Numbered from the stretch's first letter, positions 8,554-18,386 are shown. The stretch: DNA of 64,000 nt from Bacillus sp. FJAT-42376 (GCF_003816055.1 NZ_CP033906.1:2356001-2420000), one strand, 5' to 3'. Numbers and translations: made by a program. The notes: generated by a model from the sequence alone, not told the origin.

Positions 8554-9768
8554 ATGAAAATATTGGTTCAGAAGTTCGGAGGCACCTCTGTAAAAGATCA
8601 GGAGGGCCGTGAACAGGCTTATAGACATATCAGTCATGCCCTTGAACAGGGCTATAAGGTTGTAGCAGTCGTATCGGCAATGGGAAGGAGCGGCGATCCA
8701 TATGCAACGGATACACTCCTGAGTCTATTGTACGGAGAAACGGAAGACATTACAGGCAGGGAACATGATTTGCTCCTTTCATGCGGGGAAACCATTTCAT
8801 CTGTTGTTTTTTCGAGCATGCTCAAAAAGAAAGGCGTAAACGCGTCTGCTCTGACAGGGGCACAGGCAGGGTTTATGACAAATCACGATCATACCAACGC
8901 GAAGATTCTGGAGATGAACTGTTCCAGACTGAAAGAATTACTTGAAGTTTCTGATGTAGCGGTTGTCGCCGGATTCCAGGGCGCTGCACCGAACGGGGAC
9001 ATCACGACGCTCGGAAGAGGAGGCAGCGACACCTCTGCTGCAGCTCTCGGAGCAGCATTGAATGCAGAGTATATTGATATTTTTACAGATGTAGAAGGAG
9101 TAATGACAGCTGACCCGCGAATTGTTGAAAGTGCGAGGCCATTAATGAACGTTACCTATACAGAGATCTGCAATCTTGCCTATCAGGGCGCCAAAGTCAT
9201 TCATCCGCGGGCAGTGGAAATAGCGATGCAGGCAAAAGTGCCGATCCGCGTTCGTTCTACTTACTCGGATAATGAGGGAACCCTTGTAGCAGAACACAGC
9301 GCCGGCAAAATGGGCAGTGATGTAACGGAACAGCTCATAACCGGAATTGCCCACATGGCCAATGTCAGCCAAATAAAGGTTGCAGCAAAGCAAGGAGAAT
9401 ACCATACTCAAACAGATGTATTTAAGGCGATGGCCAAAAACAGCATCAGTGTAGACTTTTTTAATATTACGCCTAGTGAAGTGGTATACACGGTCCCTGG
9501 ACCGGTCACCGCAAAAGCAGTTGAAATCCTTCAATCAATGGGGTATCATCCAACTGTAACAAAAAATTGCGCCAAAGTTTCGGTAGTAGGGGCCTCTATT
9601 ATGGGAGTGCCGGGCGTAATGGCAACCATCGTATCATCCCTGTCGGAGCAGGGGATTCAAATTCTGCAGTCAGCCGACAGCCATACAACAATATGGGTAC
9701 TAGTAAATGAAGAGAACATGAACAAAGCAGTCAACACGCTGCATGAAGCATTCGAGCTTTCCAAGTAA
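8554..9768 (+). CDS. dapG: Aspartokinase I (diaminopimelate-sensitive type)
   Basis: A 404-residue kinase that phosphorylates aspartate, the first step of the aspartate family. The kinase domain begins VQKFGGTSVKDQEGR and contains GFQGAAPNGDITTLGRGGSDTSA and FTDVEGVMTADPR. Two ACT domains follow (about 260-404; QIKVAAKQGE and VVGASIMGVPGVMATIVSSL). In B. subtilis the DapG isozyme in this operon is feedback-inhibited by meso-diaminopimelate; that regulation is assumed from position and similarity. RBS GGGGAGTAGGAAG precedes the ATG. dapA follows after 26 bp. Confidence 0.95.
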   Translation: MKILVQKFGGTSVKDQEGREQAYRHISHALEQGYKVVAVVSAMGRSGDPYATDTLLSLLYGETEDITGREHDLLLSCGETISSVVFSSMLKKKGVNASALTGAQAGFMTNHDHTNAKILEMNCSRLKELLEVSDVAVVAGFQGAAPNGDITTLGRGGSDTSAAALGAALNAEYIDIFTDVEGVMTADPRIVESARPLMNVTYTEICNLAYQGAKVIHPRAVEIAMQAKVPIRVRSTYSDNEGTLVAEHSAGKMGSDVTEQLITGIAHMANVSQIKVAAKQGEYHTQTDVFKAMAKNSISVDFFNITPSEVVYTVPGPVTAKAVEILQSMGYHPTVTKNCAKVSVVGASIMGVPGVMATIVSSLSEQGIQILQSADSHTTIWVLVNEENMNKAVNTLHEAFELSK

Positions 9769-9794
9769 TGACGTTTAAATGAAGGAGAATGGAC

Positions 9795-10676
9795 ATGGCA
9801 CGTTTTGGAAGAGTATCAACGGCAATGGTCACCCCATTTGATCTTGCCGGCAATATAGATTTCAAAAAAACCGCTAAGCTGATTCAGTACTTAATTTCAA
9901 ACGGTACAGAATCCATCGTAGTTGGCGGAACAACAGGGGAATCCCCAACTTTAACATCAGAAGAGAAAGCTGCTCTTTTTCAATATACAGTTAAAGAGGT
10001 TAACGGCAGAATACCTGTAATTGCAGGCACAGGAAGCAATGATACAAGAGCTTCGATTGAATTGACTAAAAAAGCTGAAGAAGCAGGCGCAGATGCAGTC
10101 ATGCTTGTAACCCCGTATTATAATAAACCTTCACAGGAAGGAATCTTTCAGCATTATAAAGCCATCGCTGAAAGCACAAAGCTCCCAGTCATGATTTACA
10201 ATGTTCCGGGAAGGACCGTTGTTAAAATGACAGCGGAAACCATCATTCGGTTAGCGGAAATCCCAAACATCACCGCCGTAAAAGATGCGAGTGGGGATTT
10301 AGAATTAATCTCTGAAGTAATTGAAAAAACAAGCAGTGAGTTTGATGTTTATTGCGGAGATGACAGTTTAACGCTTCCGGTTATGGCGATAGGCGGTACA
10401 GGTATTGTATCTGTTGCATCCCATGTAATCGGCAGCGAAATGCAAGAAATGATCCGCGCGTTTCTGCAGGGGGATATCAAACAGGCAGGCGACATTCACC
10501 GGAAGATCTTGCCGGTTATGAACGAAATGTTCGCAGCGCCCAGTCCTGCTCCCGTAAAAACAGCCCTGCAAATGGCGGGCATGGACGTAGGATCAGTCCG
10601 GCTGCCTCTGCTTCCTTTAACGGAATCGGAACGGAACAGTCTGCTTACCGTAATGAATTCACTTCACAGTTTATAA
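9795..10676 (+). CDS. dapA: 4-hydroxy-tetrahydrodipicolinate synthase
   Basis: A 293-residue TIM-barrel lyase condensing pyruvate with aspartate semialdehyde. The Schiff-base lysine lies in NITAVKDASGD. Other signatures are VVGGTTGESPTLT, the catalytic tyrosine in MIYNVPGRT, and VTPYYNKPSQEG. The first ATG (9789) lies one base from the GAAGGAG site; the ATG at 9795 is seven bases away and gives the usual MARFGRVSTAM start, so it is preferred. Its product feeds both lysine/peptidoglycan synthesis and SpoVFAB upstream. It is the last gene of the cluster. Confidence 0.97.
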   Translation: MARFGRVSTAMVTPFDLAGNIDFKKTAKLIQYLISNGTESIVVGGTTGESPTLTSEEKAALFQYTVKEVNGRIPVIAGTGSNDTRASIELTKKAEEAGADAVMLVTPYYNKPSQEGIFQHYKAIAESTKLPVMIYNVPGRTVVKMTAETIIRLAEIPNITAVKDASGDLELISEVIEKTSSEFDVYCGDDSLTLPVMAIGGTGIVSVASHVIGSEMQEMIRAFLQGDIKQAGDIHRKILPVMNEMFAAPSPAPVKTALQMAGMDVGSVRLPLLPLTESERNSLLTVMNSLHSL

Positions 10677-10731
10677 TGAAATAAGCTGTCAAATAATTTA
10701 AAGGGTCTAATGCCAATCACAGTAAGTTTTT

Positions 10732-10766
10732 AGCGTGAATTCACATAGAATTCACGCTTTTATTTT
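10732..10766 (+). terminator. Terminator of the dap cluster
   Basis: Stem AGCGTGAATTC (10732-10742), loop ACATA, stem GAATTCACGCT (10748-10758), then a T-rich tail. The remainder of the gap to 10997 is A+T-rich with no feature I can support. Confidence 0.9.
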
Positions 10767-10997
10767 GCTGATATCACTTTTTTATAAAATTCTCATTTGA
10801 ATTCGCATAAAGTTTTTGTGACAAAACATGTTGAACAGCGGGAACATATGAGCGAAAATAGGTGTGAATTTGTCTGTGAAAAGTAATATTCCTCCAGCCT
10901 AAGAGAAAACCAGCGGAACGTCAACTTGGCTAGGTCTCAACGGATAAAGTTTTTAAATTGAAGGATATATTTTATTTGCGATCGAGGAGGAACCATT

Positions 10998-11423
10998 TTG
11001 GATAAAACCAAGGTTATGGCTTATTTTAGTGCAGACGGTGATGAATTTCCTGTGGATGAGGTTACGAATGCTCTTGGTATTGCACCTGCAAGTATTCATA
11101 CAAAAGGAGAGGCTATTCCTGACAATCCCCAACTTGTATCGACCAAAATCAGACATAGAAAACAAACTGACTGGACTTTAAGCACTGGATACGAAGAATC
11201 CTACGATATAAATAATCAGCTGAATGTGATTCTAAAATCGCTTAAAGGGAAAACGGAACAATTAAACCATCTCAGTGAGAGATATAATTTAGAGTTTCTT
11301 TTTATGGTAGTCATTCAAGTAGAGAATAACGAATCCCCAGCAATGTATTTACAAAAAGACATGATTGATTTTGCCAGTTCAATTCAAGCCGAGATCCATT
11401 TTGATTTGTATATCTTTAGTTGA
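10998..11423 (+). CDS. DUF4279 domain protein
   Basis: A 141-residue protein that spans one DUF4279 domain: VMAYFSADGDEFPVDEVTNALGI at the start, DWTLSTGYEESYDINNQL in the middle, and MYLQKDMIDFASSIQAEIHFDLYIF at the end. The function of this family is not established; members turn up as single accessory genes in many bacteria. The start is TTG at 10998, fixed by GAGGAGG eight bases upstream. It stands alone between dapA and rnjB, where B. subtilis has no such gene, with long non-coding DNA on both sides. Acquisition by transfer is likely. No toxin-like partner is adjacent. Confidence 0.85.
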   Translation: MDKTKVMAYFSADGDEFPVDEVTNALGIAPASIHTKGEAIPDNPQLVSTKIRHRKQTDWTLSTGYEESYDINNQLNVILKSLKGKTEQLNHLSERYNLEFLFMVVIQVENNESPAMYLQKDMIDFASSIQAEIHFDLYIFS

Positions 11424-11570
11424 AATTATCACGCTTTTGATGATAGATTCAAGGCATTTTTTAAAGTGCATATATGTGTGAAATTGCTCTGAGGCTTTTG
11501 TGAAAATCTGGATGTGTTTTACCTTGTTTGCACCCTAAAACGAAACCCATTACAAATGATTATCAGCTTT

Positions 11571-11800
11571 TTAATGGAATAAAAAGAGGGAAGACGCCAA
11601 GTGTTTTATGGAGCGGCGCAATTTAAATGAGAGTCCTGAAACCGGAAGCGGGTGAACCTGGATGGAGCGGCAGTATATCATGCTGTGCATGGGACCTCAA
11701 TCTCCCTTTCTCCGGCTTGTTGTCTTATGCTTGGCGGAGGGATGCAGGAGTCAGGTCAGTTCTGCGCTGCGGCAGGACGCCGCGCCCTGCGCTTTTCTTC
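11571..11800 (+). other. G+C-rich non-coding segment upstream of rnjB with a terminator-like hairpin
   Basis: Between the DUF4279 gene and rnjB lies about 230 bp richer in G+C than its surroundings. GCGGC (11769-11773) pairs with GCCGC (11779-11783) around AGGAC, and outer GCGC blocks (11764-11767 and 11789-11792) precede TTTTCTTCTT. This could terminate upstream transcription. A 76-codon frame at 11652-11882 has no good start context or recognisable protein and overlaps rnjB; I do not call it a gene. Confidence 0.4.
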
Positions 11801-11830
11801 TTGTAATCCCTTTCTGTATTCAGGTATAAT
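11801..11830 (+). promoter_or_regulatory. Sigma-A promoter of rnjB
   Basis: TTGTAA (11801-11806) and TATAAT (11825-11830) are 18 bp apart, directly downstream of the G+C-rich hairpin and about 50 bp before the rnjB start. Confidence 0.7.
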
Positions 11831-11878
11831 GAGCCTAAGTGACGTGAACGGGCGAGCAAAACAGGGAGGATTTCTACG

Positions 11879-13546
11879 TTGAAATTGAAACAGACAGAAA
11901 ATATTAAAGTGATCGCTTTAGGCGGTGTAGGGGAAATCGGCAAAAATATGTTCGTCATTGAAGTGGATGAGGACTTATTTATTGTTGATGCCGGTCTTAT
12001 GCATCCTGAAGGGGAAATGCTTGGAATTGATGTTGTTATTCCAGATATTTCGTATTTGATTGAGAACCGCAGCCGCGTTAAAGCGATGTTTTTAACACAT
12101 GGCCACGAAGAGAATATCGGCGGTGTTTTTTATGTCATGCAAAAATTATCCATTCCCGTATATGGAACAAAACTTACCCTGGCACTTGTTGTGGAGAAGC
12201 TTAAAGAGTATGGAATGAAGAATCAGTCGCTGCTCAAAGAAATTGATTCCGATTCTAAAATTGAATTTGACTCTGCTGCCGTCACCTTTTTCCGAACAAA
12301 CCACAGCATACCAGACTCAGTCGGGGTAGCCATTCACACATCGCTTGGGTCCATTGTACATACAGGAGATTTTAAGTTTGATCAGACACCTACCAATCAT
12401 CATGTATCGGACATCAGCAAAATGGCAACATTGGGAGACCAGGGTGTGCTATGTCTGCTTTCCGACAGTACAAATGCAGAGAAACCCGGGTATAGCGCAT
12501 CTGAATCTGTTGTCGGCAGCGAGATTGCCAAAGCGATGTACAATGCAGAGGGCAGAGTGATCATTGCTGTATTCGCATCCAATTACAGCCGGATTCAGCA
12601 TGTGATTAATGCAGCCATTGAAAATAACCGCAAGCTTGCCATTGTTGGCAAAAATATGATGAATGTCCTTCAGACAGCCATTAAGCTCGGATATATTCAA
12701 GTTCAGGACGATCTGATTATTCCATTGCAGGAGCTGGACAAACATCCAAATCAGAAAATTGCCATTCTGACAACCGGTACGAATGGGGAACCGCTTGGCG
12801 CGTTAAACCGAATGGCAAGACACTCCCATAAACAGCTGAATGTCACAGAAGGGGATACCGTGATGATTGCGGCGACTCCACTCCCTGGACATGAACTGGA
12901 GTTTTCCAAAACGATTGACCTGTTATACCGTGCAGGAGCAAATGTTGTGTTTGGCCAGAAACAGGTCCATGTCTCCGGCCATGGCAATCAGGAAGAATTA
13001 AAGCTGATGCTGAATCTGATGAAGCCTACATACTTTATTCCTGTCAACGGAGAGTATAAAATGCAGGTTGCCCACGGCAAACTTGCCCAGCAAGTCGGTA
13101 TCAGTGATAAAAACGTACTTCTTATTGAAAAAGGCGATGTTGTCCATTTTAGAGAGAATCAAGTTCGCACCGGCTCTAAAGTAACATCCGGAAACATTCT
13201 GATTGACGGCCTTGGGGTCGGAGATGTAGGAAACATTGTCCTCAGGGACCGCCGTCTCCTCTCACAGGACGGTATCTTAATTGTTGTCGTGACTCTGGAC
13301 AAGGCAAACAAGCGCTTAGTAGCGGGACCTGAAATCATTTCAAGAGGGTTTGTCTATGTTAGAGAATCAGAAGAACTGTTAGACAAATCTGCCCTTATAG
13401 TTAAAGAAATTGCTGATAAATGCATGAAGGATCATCTGATTGAATGGTCTTCACTGAAACTGAATATACGTGAAGCGTTAAACCAATATTTATATGAGCG
13501 GACGAAACGCCGCCCTATGATCCTGCCGATTATTATGGAAGTATGA
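11879..13546 (+). CDS. rnjB: Ribonuclease J2
   Basis: A 555-residue beta-lactamase-fold/beta-CASP ribonuclease of the RNase J family that works in a complex with RNase J1 in mRNA decay and RNA maturation. The metallo-beta-lactamase motif reads LTHGHEENIGG (residues 74-82); RNase J1-type enzymes have HGHEDHIGG, so the metal-binding Asp and His of the motif are Glu and Asn here, as expected for the weakly active J2 paralogue. Other signatures: GDFKFDQTP, LSDSTNAEKPGYS, VSGHGNQEEL and PVNGEYKM. The start is TTG at 11879 with AGGGAGGA upstream. It has its own promoter and terminator. B. subtilis carries the gene (ymfA/rnjB) at the same place. Confidence 0.95.
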   Translation: MKLKQTENIKVIALGGVGEIGKNMFVIEVDEDLFIVDAGLMHPEGEMLGIDVVIPDISYLIENRSRVKAMFLTHGHEENIGGVFYVMQKLSIPVYGTKLTLALVVEKLKEYGMKNQSLLKEIDSDSKIEFDSAAVTFFRTNHSIPDSVGVAIHTSLGSIVHTGDFKFDQTPTNHHVSDISKMATLGDQGVLCLLSDSTNAEKPGYSASESVVGSEIAKAMYNAEGRVIIAVFASNYSRIQHVINAAIENNRKLAIVGKNMMNVLQTAIKLGYIQVQDDLIIPLQELDKHPNQKIAILTTGTNGEPLGALNRMARHSHKQLNVTEGDTVMIAATPLPGHELEFSKTIDLLYRAGANVVFGQKQVHVSGHGNQEELKLMLNLMKPTYFIPVNGEYKMQVAHGKLAQQVGISDKNVLLIEKGDVVHFRENQVRTGSKVTSGNILIDGLGVGDVGNIVLRDRRLLSQDGILIVVVTLDKANKRLVAGPEIISRGFVYVRESEELLDKSALIVKEIADKCMKDHLIEWSSLKLNIREALNQYLYERTKRRPMILPIIMEV

Positions 13547-13550
13547 TGAA

Positions 13551-13583
13551 AAGAAGACCTTTATGTAAGGTCTTCTTTTTTTA
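13551..13583 (+). terminator. Terminator of rnjB
   Basis: AAGAAGACCTT / AAGGTCTTCTT with loop ATGT and a seven-base T-run, directly after the stop. Confidence 0.93.
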
Positions 13584-13599
13584 ATCTTAAAACTCCGTA

Positions 13600-13725
13600 A
13601 AACTTGACTAATGATTGCAGCTAGCCCTCGCCGCTTTGCGCCTGGGGTCTTACCTGTCCCGCTGCTCTAAGCAGGAGTCCCTCCATTCAAAAGGTTGAAA
13701 AATCAACATCAGGCTTTAACAGAGC
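13600..13725 (-). repeat. Degenerate copy of the dispersed G+C-rich repeat module (copy F)
   Basis: The segments GCCGCTTTGCGCCTGGGGTC, TTACCTGTCCCGCTGCTC, AGCAGGAGTC, AAAAATCAACATCAGGC and TTTAACAGAGC match the module at 61893-62060 in the same orientation. The first half is worn. It occupies most of the gap between rnjB and tepA; the rest (13726-13909) has no feature I can support beyond an expected tepA promoter. Confidence 0.65.
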
Positions 13726-13909
13726 CGATCTAAAAGTTGGTCTCAGACACTCATACATCTTTGAGAGCCATTTGCAGAATTCCGCCCATGTTCCAGCGAT
13801 CCATTTTTTTGCCTGCAATCTGTTTTCAATGGATTTCTGTATGTGTCTGTATGAAATGCCCTCCGCCTTTCCATAATAAGAGCATATGGAAGAAAGGCAG
13901 GAGAATGGC

Positions 13910-14668
13910 ATGTCATTTTCAAATGAATCTCATCCTGATACAGCTATGAACGAAAATCCCGATAAGCAGGAGGAAAAGCAAGGATCACTGGCTGAAAAAA
14001 TACAGCAGCTGGGACAGACGAACATCCCGCAAATGTCTCAGGAAACCAATATCCATTGCTTAACCATCGTTGGACAAATTGAAGGACATATCCAGCTTCC
14101 TCCCCAAAATAAAACAACGAAATATGAGCATGTGATTCCGCAAATTGTAGCGATTGAACAAAATCCTAAAATTGAAGGTCTGCTCGTGATCTTAAATACA
14201 GTAGGCGGAGATGTAGAAGCTGGGCTTGCGATTGCAGAAATGCTTGGCTCATTATCCAAGCCAACTGTTTCCATTGTACTGGGGGGAGGCCATTCGATTG
14301 GAGTACCGATCGCCGTATCCTGTACCCATTCCTTTATCGCAGAAACGGCAACGATGACGATTCACCCCGTCCGTTTAACCGGACTTGTCATCGGCGTTCC
14401 CCAAACCTTTGAATACTTGGATAAAATGCAGGACCGAGTTGTGAATTTTGTAACAAAACATTCCCACATATCTGAAGAGAAATTTAAAGAACTGATGTTT
14501 TCCAAAGGCAATCTGACAAGGGATATCGGGACGAATGTAGTAGGAACTGATGCAGTAGAATACGGACTAATCGATGATGTCGGCGGTGTCGGTCTGGCGA
14601 TTAAAAAATTGAACGAACTGATTGAAGAGAATAAAGGAGATCATAAAGATAAGCAGGTGCTGCAATGA
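13910..14668 (+). CDS. tepA: ClpP-class serine protease TepA
   Basis: A 252-residue cytosolic serine protease of the ClpP/SppA crotonase-like fold. After a hydrophilic N-terminal tail, the core includes [20 protein letters not shown]. The likely nucleophile is Ser129 in GGGHSIGVP and the likely base His152 in [11 protein letters not shown]. In B. subtilis TepA (YmfB) has been linked to protein export and later to degradation of small acid-soluble spore proteins on outgrowth; the present role is inferred. An in-frame ATG at 13886 exists, but AGGCAGGAG is spaced correctly for 13910. The stop overlaps the ylzJ start (ATGA). Confidence 0.9.
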   Translation: MSFSNESHPDTAMNENPDKQEEKQGSLAEKIQQLGQTNIPQMSQETNIHCLTIVGQIEGHIQLPPQNKTTKYEHVIPQIVAIEQNPKIEGLLVILNTVGGDVEAGLAIAEMLGSLSKPTVSIVLGGGHSIGVPIAVSCTHSFIAETATMTIHPVRLTGLVIGVPQTFEYLDKMQDRVVNFVTKHSHISEEKFKELMFSKGNLTRDIGTNVVGTDAVEYGLIDDVGGVGLAIKKLNELIEENKGDHKDKQVLQ

Positions 14669-14889
14669 TTCTTTATACAACCATGCCGCAGGAGCTTATT
14701 TTTGCCCAGGACGGTCAGGATGCTCCGGCTGAACGAATGGCAGTAGTCAATGGAATTGAAATGATTGTCCGTCCATGCGCGGATTCTTCGTTTGAAGTAG
14801 TCCGATTGCTCAGCAGCAACCCGAATGATTACTTGCAAACCGAGTGGATGCCGGGACAAAAAATCAAGTCTGGATTATTGGGAATTTAG
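14665..14889 (+). CDS. ylzJ: YlzJ-like family protein
   Basis: A 74-residue protein of unknown function, conserved between tepA and spoIIIE in Bacillus. It starts [13 protein letters not shown] and ends in [13 protein letters not shown]. No membrane segment or signal is seen. The ATG overlaps the tepA TGA, and AAGCAGGTG lies upstream, so it is translationally coupled to tepA. Only the family name can be given. Confidence 0.82.
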   Translation: MILYTTMPQELIFAQDGQDAPAERMAVVNGIEMIVRPCADSSFEVVRLLSSNPNDYLQTEWMPGQKIKSGLLGI

Positions 14890-14932
14890 CCAGAAATCCC
14901 CCTTTCTATGGTATACTGAACGTAATCGAACT

Positions 14933-14963
14933 GAGCAGCCCGTGTAAGGCTGCTTTCTTCGTT
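14933..14963 (+). terminator. Terminator between ylzJ and spoIIIE
   Basis: GCAGCC (14935-14940) pairs with GGCTGC (14948-14953) around CGTGTAA, followed by TTTCTTCGTTT. A TATACT box upstream (14912-14917) could be the spoIIIE promoter -10, in which case this hairpin is a leader structure. Confidence 0.55.
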
Positions 14964-15023
14964 TCTATTTGCAGACTGAACGGGTCTGCAAGTCCAATTC
15001 ATTGAATGATGACAGGTGATTGA

Positions 15024-17354
15024 ATGGCTAAAAAGAAAAGACGTCAAAAAAAGAAAAGTGCAGGCAGACCGGTTTTTAAATATGAGCTGGCAGGCCTCGG
15101 AATGACGGCAGCTGCCATTATTGCGATGGCGAAGCTTGGCATTGCGGGTACAGCGATTGTGCAATTTTTCCGGTTTTTTGCAGGTGAATGGTACATTCTC
15201 TTTTTAATTGGTCTCGCAGCTTCTGGTATTTATGTATTTTGGTATAAAAAAAGACCCCCATTCTCTTCAAGAAGAATGATTGGCGCTTATTTAATCCTTG
15301 CAGCCATTTTGCTGCTCACACATATTAGTTTATTTGAAGCCGTTCTTCAAAGAGGGGAAGCAGGATCGTCAAGTGTCATACGGAATACATGGGAATTGTA
15401 TGCGATGGAAATAAAAGGAGAAAGCACATCTGGCGATTTAGGCGGGGGAATGATCGGCGCCCTGATGTTTGCTGCTTCTTATTTTTTATTCGCTTCTGCC
15501 GGGTCTAAACTGGTCGCAGCAGGAATGATTGTAGCAGGGGTCCTGCTTGTTACAGATAAATCGCTTCAGGAAACGCTCTTTAAATTATTCGGCCCGGTCT
15601 TTACTTTCTTTAAAAAGCAATTTGCCGCGTTCTTGAGGGACATGCGCGATCTTCCTAAATCCTTTAAGAAGAAAAAGAGAAAGCCTGATGGCCAGCCGGA
15701 AAAGAAAACAAGGCGTTCCAAAGAAGAGAATCCGGTGGAACAAGAGCTTGAAGTTTATGAACCTGTCCGGGAATACGAACCGGAGTCTGAACCGATTATA
15801 TCGAGCTTCGCAGACAGAGTAGAGCCTTTACAGGAGAATCCTGAACCGGCACCTGAGTCAAAACCGGAATCAAACCCTGAAAACACTCAGCCGATTCAAA
15901 TCAGTTTTTCAGAAGTGGAAAACAAATCATATAAGCTTCCTCCTGTTTCCCTTTTAAAACAGCCTCAGCATAATGGGCAGCAGACAGACAAAAAAAATAT
16001 ATATGAAAACGCAAGAAAACTTGAGCGCACCTTCCAAAGCTTTGGCGTGAAGGCAAAAGTGACTCAGGTTCATCTTGGTCCGGCGGTTACTAAATATGAA
16101 GTGTACCCGGATACCGGTGTGAAAGTAAGCAGAATTGTTAATTTAAGCGATGACCTTGCCCTCGCTCTTGCCGCGAAAGATATCCGTATGGAAGCACCGA
16201 TTCCAGGGAAGTCCGCAATTGGAATTGAGGTTCCGAACTCGGAGGTTGCAATGGTGTCGTTAAGGGAAGTCATTGATAATAATGCAAATGACCGTCCGGA
16301 TGCAAAACTATTAATCGGTCTGGGAAGAGACATTTCAGGCGAGGCAGTTCTTGCCGAAATGAATAAAATGCCTCATTTGCTGGTGGCAGGAGCGACGGGA
16401 AGCGGAAAAAGTGTATGCATCAACGGGATTATCACAAGCATACTGATGAGAGCCAAACCTCACGAAGTGAAAATGATGATGATTGACCCGAAAATGGTTG
16501 AATTGAATGTATACAACGGAATTCCCCATTTGCTCGCACCGGTCGTTACAGATCCTAAAAAGGCCTCTCAGGCGCTGAAAAAAGTGGTCAATGAAATGGA
16601 AAGAAGGTATGAGCTTTTTTCCCATACCGGAACAAGGAATATCGAAGGCTACAATGACAATATTAAACGGCTGAATGCAGAAGAAGGGGACAAGCAGCCT
16701 GAACTGCCGTATATCGTCGTCATTGTGGACGAGCTGGCGGACTTAATGATGGTCGCTTCTTCAGATGTGGAAGATTCGATAACCCGGCTCTCCCAAATGG
16801 CAAGGGCAGCGGGAATTCACTTAATCATTGCCACTCAGCGGCCATCTGTGGATGTAATCACAGGAGTGATTAAGGCCAATATCCCGTCCAGGATTGCTTT
16901 CAGTGTGTCGTCTATGACAGATTCACGGACGATCCTCGATATGGGAGGCGCGGAAAAGCTTCTTGGAAGAGGAGACATGCTGTTCCTGCCGTCTGGCGCT
17001 TCCAAGCCAGTGCGTGTCCAAGGGGCATTCTTGTCGGATAGTGAAGTAGAGGATGTCGTTGATTTTGTCATTGGCCAGCAAAAGGCCCAGTATCAGGAGA
17101 ATATGATCCCGACGGAAACGGCCGAAGCGGCAGGTGAAGTAAACGATGACCTTTATGAGGAAGCGGTTCAGCTTGTCGTAGATATGCAGACAGCTTCCGT
17201 TTCAATGCTACAGAGAAGGTTCCGTGTCGGTTACACAAGGGCCGCAAGACTGATTGATGCGATGGAAGAGCGTGGCGTTGTAGGACCTTATGAGGGGAGC
17301 AAACCACGTGAAGTTTTAGTAAGCAAAACACAGCATGACGAAATGAGTTCGTAG
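15024..17354 (+). CDS. spoIIIE: DNA translocase SpoIIIE/FtsK
   Basis: A 776-residue membrane-anchored DNA pump that moves the trapped chromosome into the forespore through the division septum. A basic N-terminus (KKKRRQKKK) is followed by about four transmembrane segments within residues 25-170, then an acidic, proline-rich linker (about 210-310). The motor has Walker A GATGSGKS (about 455-462), Walker [13 protein letters not shown] and [15 protein letters not shown]. The C-terminal gamma domain includes [18 protein letters not shown], which reads SRS sequences. Length is typical (B. subtilis 787-789). ATG with GACAGGTGA upstream. A terminator follows immediately. Confidence 0.97.
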   Translation: MAKKKRRQKKKSAGRPVFKYELAGLGMTAAAIIAMAKLGIAGTAIVQFFRFFAGEWYILFLIGLAASGIYVFWYKKRPPFSSRRMIGAYLILAAILLLTHISLFEAVLQRGEAGSSSVIRNTWELYAMEIKGESTSGDLGGGMIGALMFAASYFLFASAGSKLVAAGMIVAGVLLVTDKSLQETLFKLFGPVFTFFKKQFAAFLRDMRDLPKSFKKKKRKPDGQPEKKTRRSKEENPVEQELEVYEPVREYEPESEPIISSFADRVEPLQENPEPAPESKPESNPENTQPIQISFSEVENKSYKLPPVSLLKQPQHNGQQTDKKNIYENARKLERTFQSFGVKAKVTQVHLGPAVTKYEVYPDTGVKVSRIVNLSDDLALALAAKDIRMEAPIPGKSAIGIEVPNSEVAMVSLREVIDNNANDRPDAKLLIGLGRDISGEAVLAEMNKMPHLLVAGATGSGKSVCINGIITSILMRAKPHEVKMMMIDPKMVELNVYNGIPHLLAPVVTDPKKASQALKKVVNEMERRYELFSHTGTRNIEGYNDNIKRLNAEEGDKQPELPYIVVIVDELADLMMVASSDVEDSITRLSQMARAAGIHLIIATQRPSVDVITGVIKANIPSRIAFSVSSMTDSRTILDMGGAEKLLGRGDMLFLPSGASKPVRVQGAFLSDSEVEDVVDFVIGQQKAQYQENMIPTETAEAAGEVNDDLYEEAVQLVVDMQTASVSMLQRRFRVGYTRAARLIDAMEERGVVGPYEGSKPREVLVSKTQHDEMSS

Positions 17355-17385
17355 ACAGAAGGGCTAATCCCTTCTGTTTCTTTAT
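17355..17385 (+). terminator. Terminator of spoIIIE
   Basis: ACAGAAGGG / CCCTTCTGT with loop CTAAT, then TTCTTTATTT, starting at the base after the stop codon. Confidence 0.9.
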
Positions 17386-17525
17386 TTCATTGTTTACATA
17401 ATAATATTATTTTAAATATTAAGTTTGAGTAAATAGTATTACGAAAATTCGACAAAATTATTAAAATTTATATTTATTTATTAATAGAAACATGATATAT
17501 TATTTTCGATTAGTAAAGGTTAAAC

Positions 17526-17539
17526 ATCAGATGTCTGAT
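17526..17539. promoter_or_regulatory. Palindrome, candidate GntR operator
   Basis: The perfect 14-bp palindrome ATCAGATGTCTGAT... reads ATCAGA/TCTGAT around TG, 22 bp before the GntR regulator start in an A+T-rich promoter region. Its position fits autoregulation, but no match to a defined HutC-type site can be claimed. Confidence 0.35.
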
Positions 17540-17561
17540 CTTTATAAAACGGAGGCTTGCC

Positions 17562-18287
17562 ATGAGCATTAAATCAGACAATCGGCATCTGTACTTGCAG
17601 GTGATAGATCGAATTAAAGAAGATATTAAAAATGGTGCCTATAAAGAAAGAGAAAAGCTTCCGTCTGAATTTGACCTGGCGAAAAATTTAGGAGTCAGCA
17701 GGGCCACGTTGAGAGAAGCACTTCGTATTCTGGAAGAGGAAAACGTCATCATAAGACGCCATGGAGTTGGAACTTTTGTAAATACCATTCCGTTGTTCAG
17801 TTCTGGAATTGAGCAGCTCAACAGTGTGACAGCGATGATCAGACAAGGGGGCAAAACACCCGGAACCATCTTCCTGTCGTCCTCTGTCACAGGTGCAAGA
17901 GATGAAGAGATTCAGAGATTTGGCCTGCTGGAAGATGAAGAGATCTTTCAAATGGAACGCGTGCGGACGGCCAATGGAGAACCGGTTGTATACTGTCTGG
18001 ATAAAATCCCCGGAAAGCTGTTGCCTAAAGACATGATCCACGACAGTGAATCTTTGTTTGAACTTCTCGAGAGCGAAACCGACAGCAAAATCGGCCATGC
18101 GATCACAGCCATTGAACCGATTGGCTATCATGAAAAAATTTCTCCGCTATTAAACTGCGAACCTGAAACATCATTGCTGCTCCTTAAGCAGCTTCATTAT
18201 GATCAGCAGGACCGCGCTGTCCTTTATTCACTTAACTATTTTAGAGCCGATATGTTTTCCTTCCATGTTGTGAGAAAAAGAAATTAA
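17562..18287 (+). CDS. ymfC: GntR/HutC family transcriptional regulator
   Basis: A 241-residue regulator. The N-terminal winged helix-turn-helix (about 8-75) includes [26 protein letters not shown] in two parts, and a UTRA ligand-binding domain covers about 95-238. It is in the position of B. subtilis ymfC after spoIIIE. Just downstream lies a BmpA-type nucleoside importer, so nucleoside-responsive control of that importer is a reasonable guess, not shown. RBS ACGGAGG precedes the ATG. No terminator lies between this gene and the lipoprotein gene 99 bp downstream. Confidence 0.88.
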   Translation: MSIKSDNRHLYLQVIDRIKEDIKNGAYKEREKLPSEFDLAKNLGVSRATLREALRILEEENVIIRRHGVGTFVNTIPLFSSGIEQLNSVTAMIRQGGKTPGTIFLSSSVTGARDEEIQRFGLLEDEEIFQMERVRTANGEPVVYCLDKIPGKLLPKDMIHDSESLFELLESETDSKIGHAITAIEPIGYHEKISPLLNCEPETSLLLLKQLHYDQQDRAVLYSLNYFRADMFSFHVVRKRN

Positions 18288-18386
18288 ATCCAGCGTACTT
18301 TTAGGAGGTGATGGAGGACAAGCTTTTCGTGCTTTACGTTCGAAAGTTTCGCAATATTCTATTCATAATACGGGGGGAAATACAGA

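Noticed and set aside
11652..11882. 76-codon frame upstream of rnjB
   Set aside because: It lies in the G+C-rich leader, crosses the rnjB promoter and overlaps the rnjB start; the translation resembles no protein I know.
13687..13911. 74-codon minus-strand frame before tepA
   Set aside because: It partly overlaps repeat copy F and the tepA ribosome binding site; no recognisable family.
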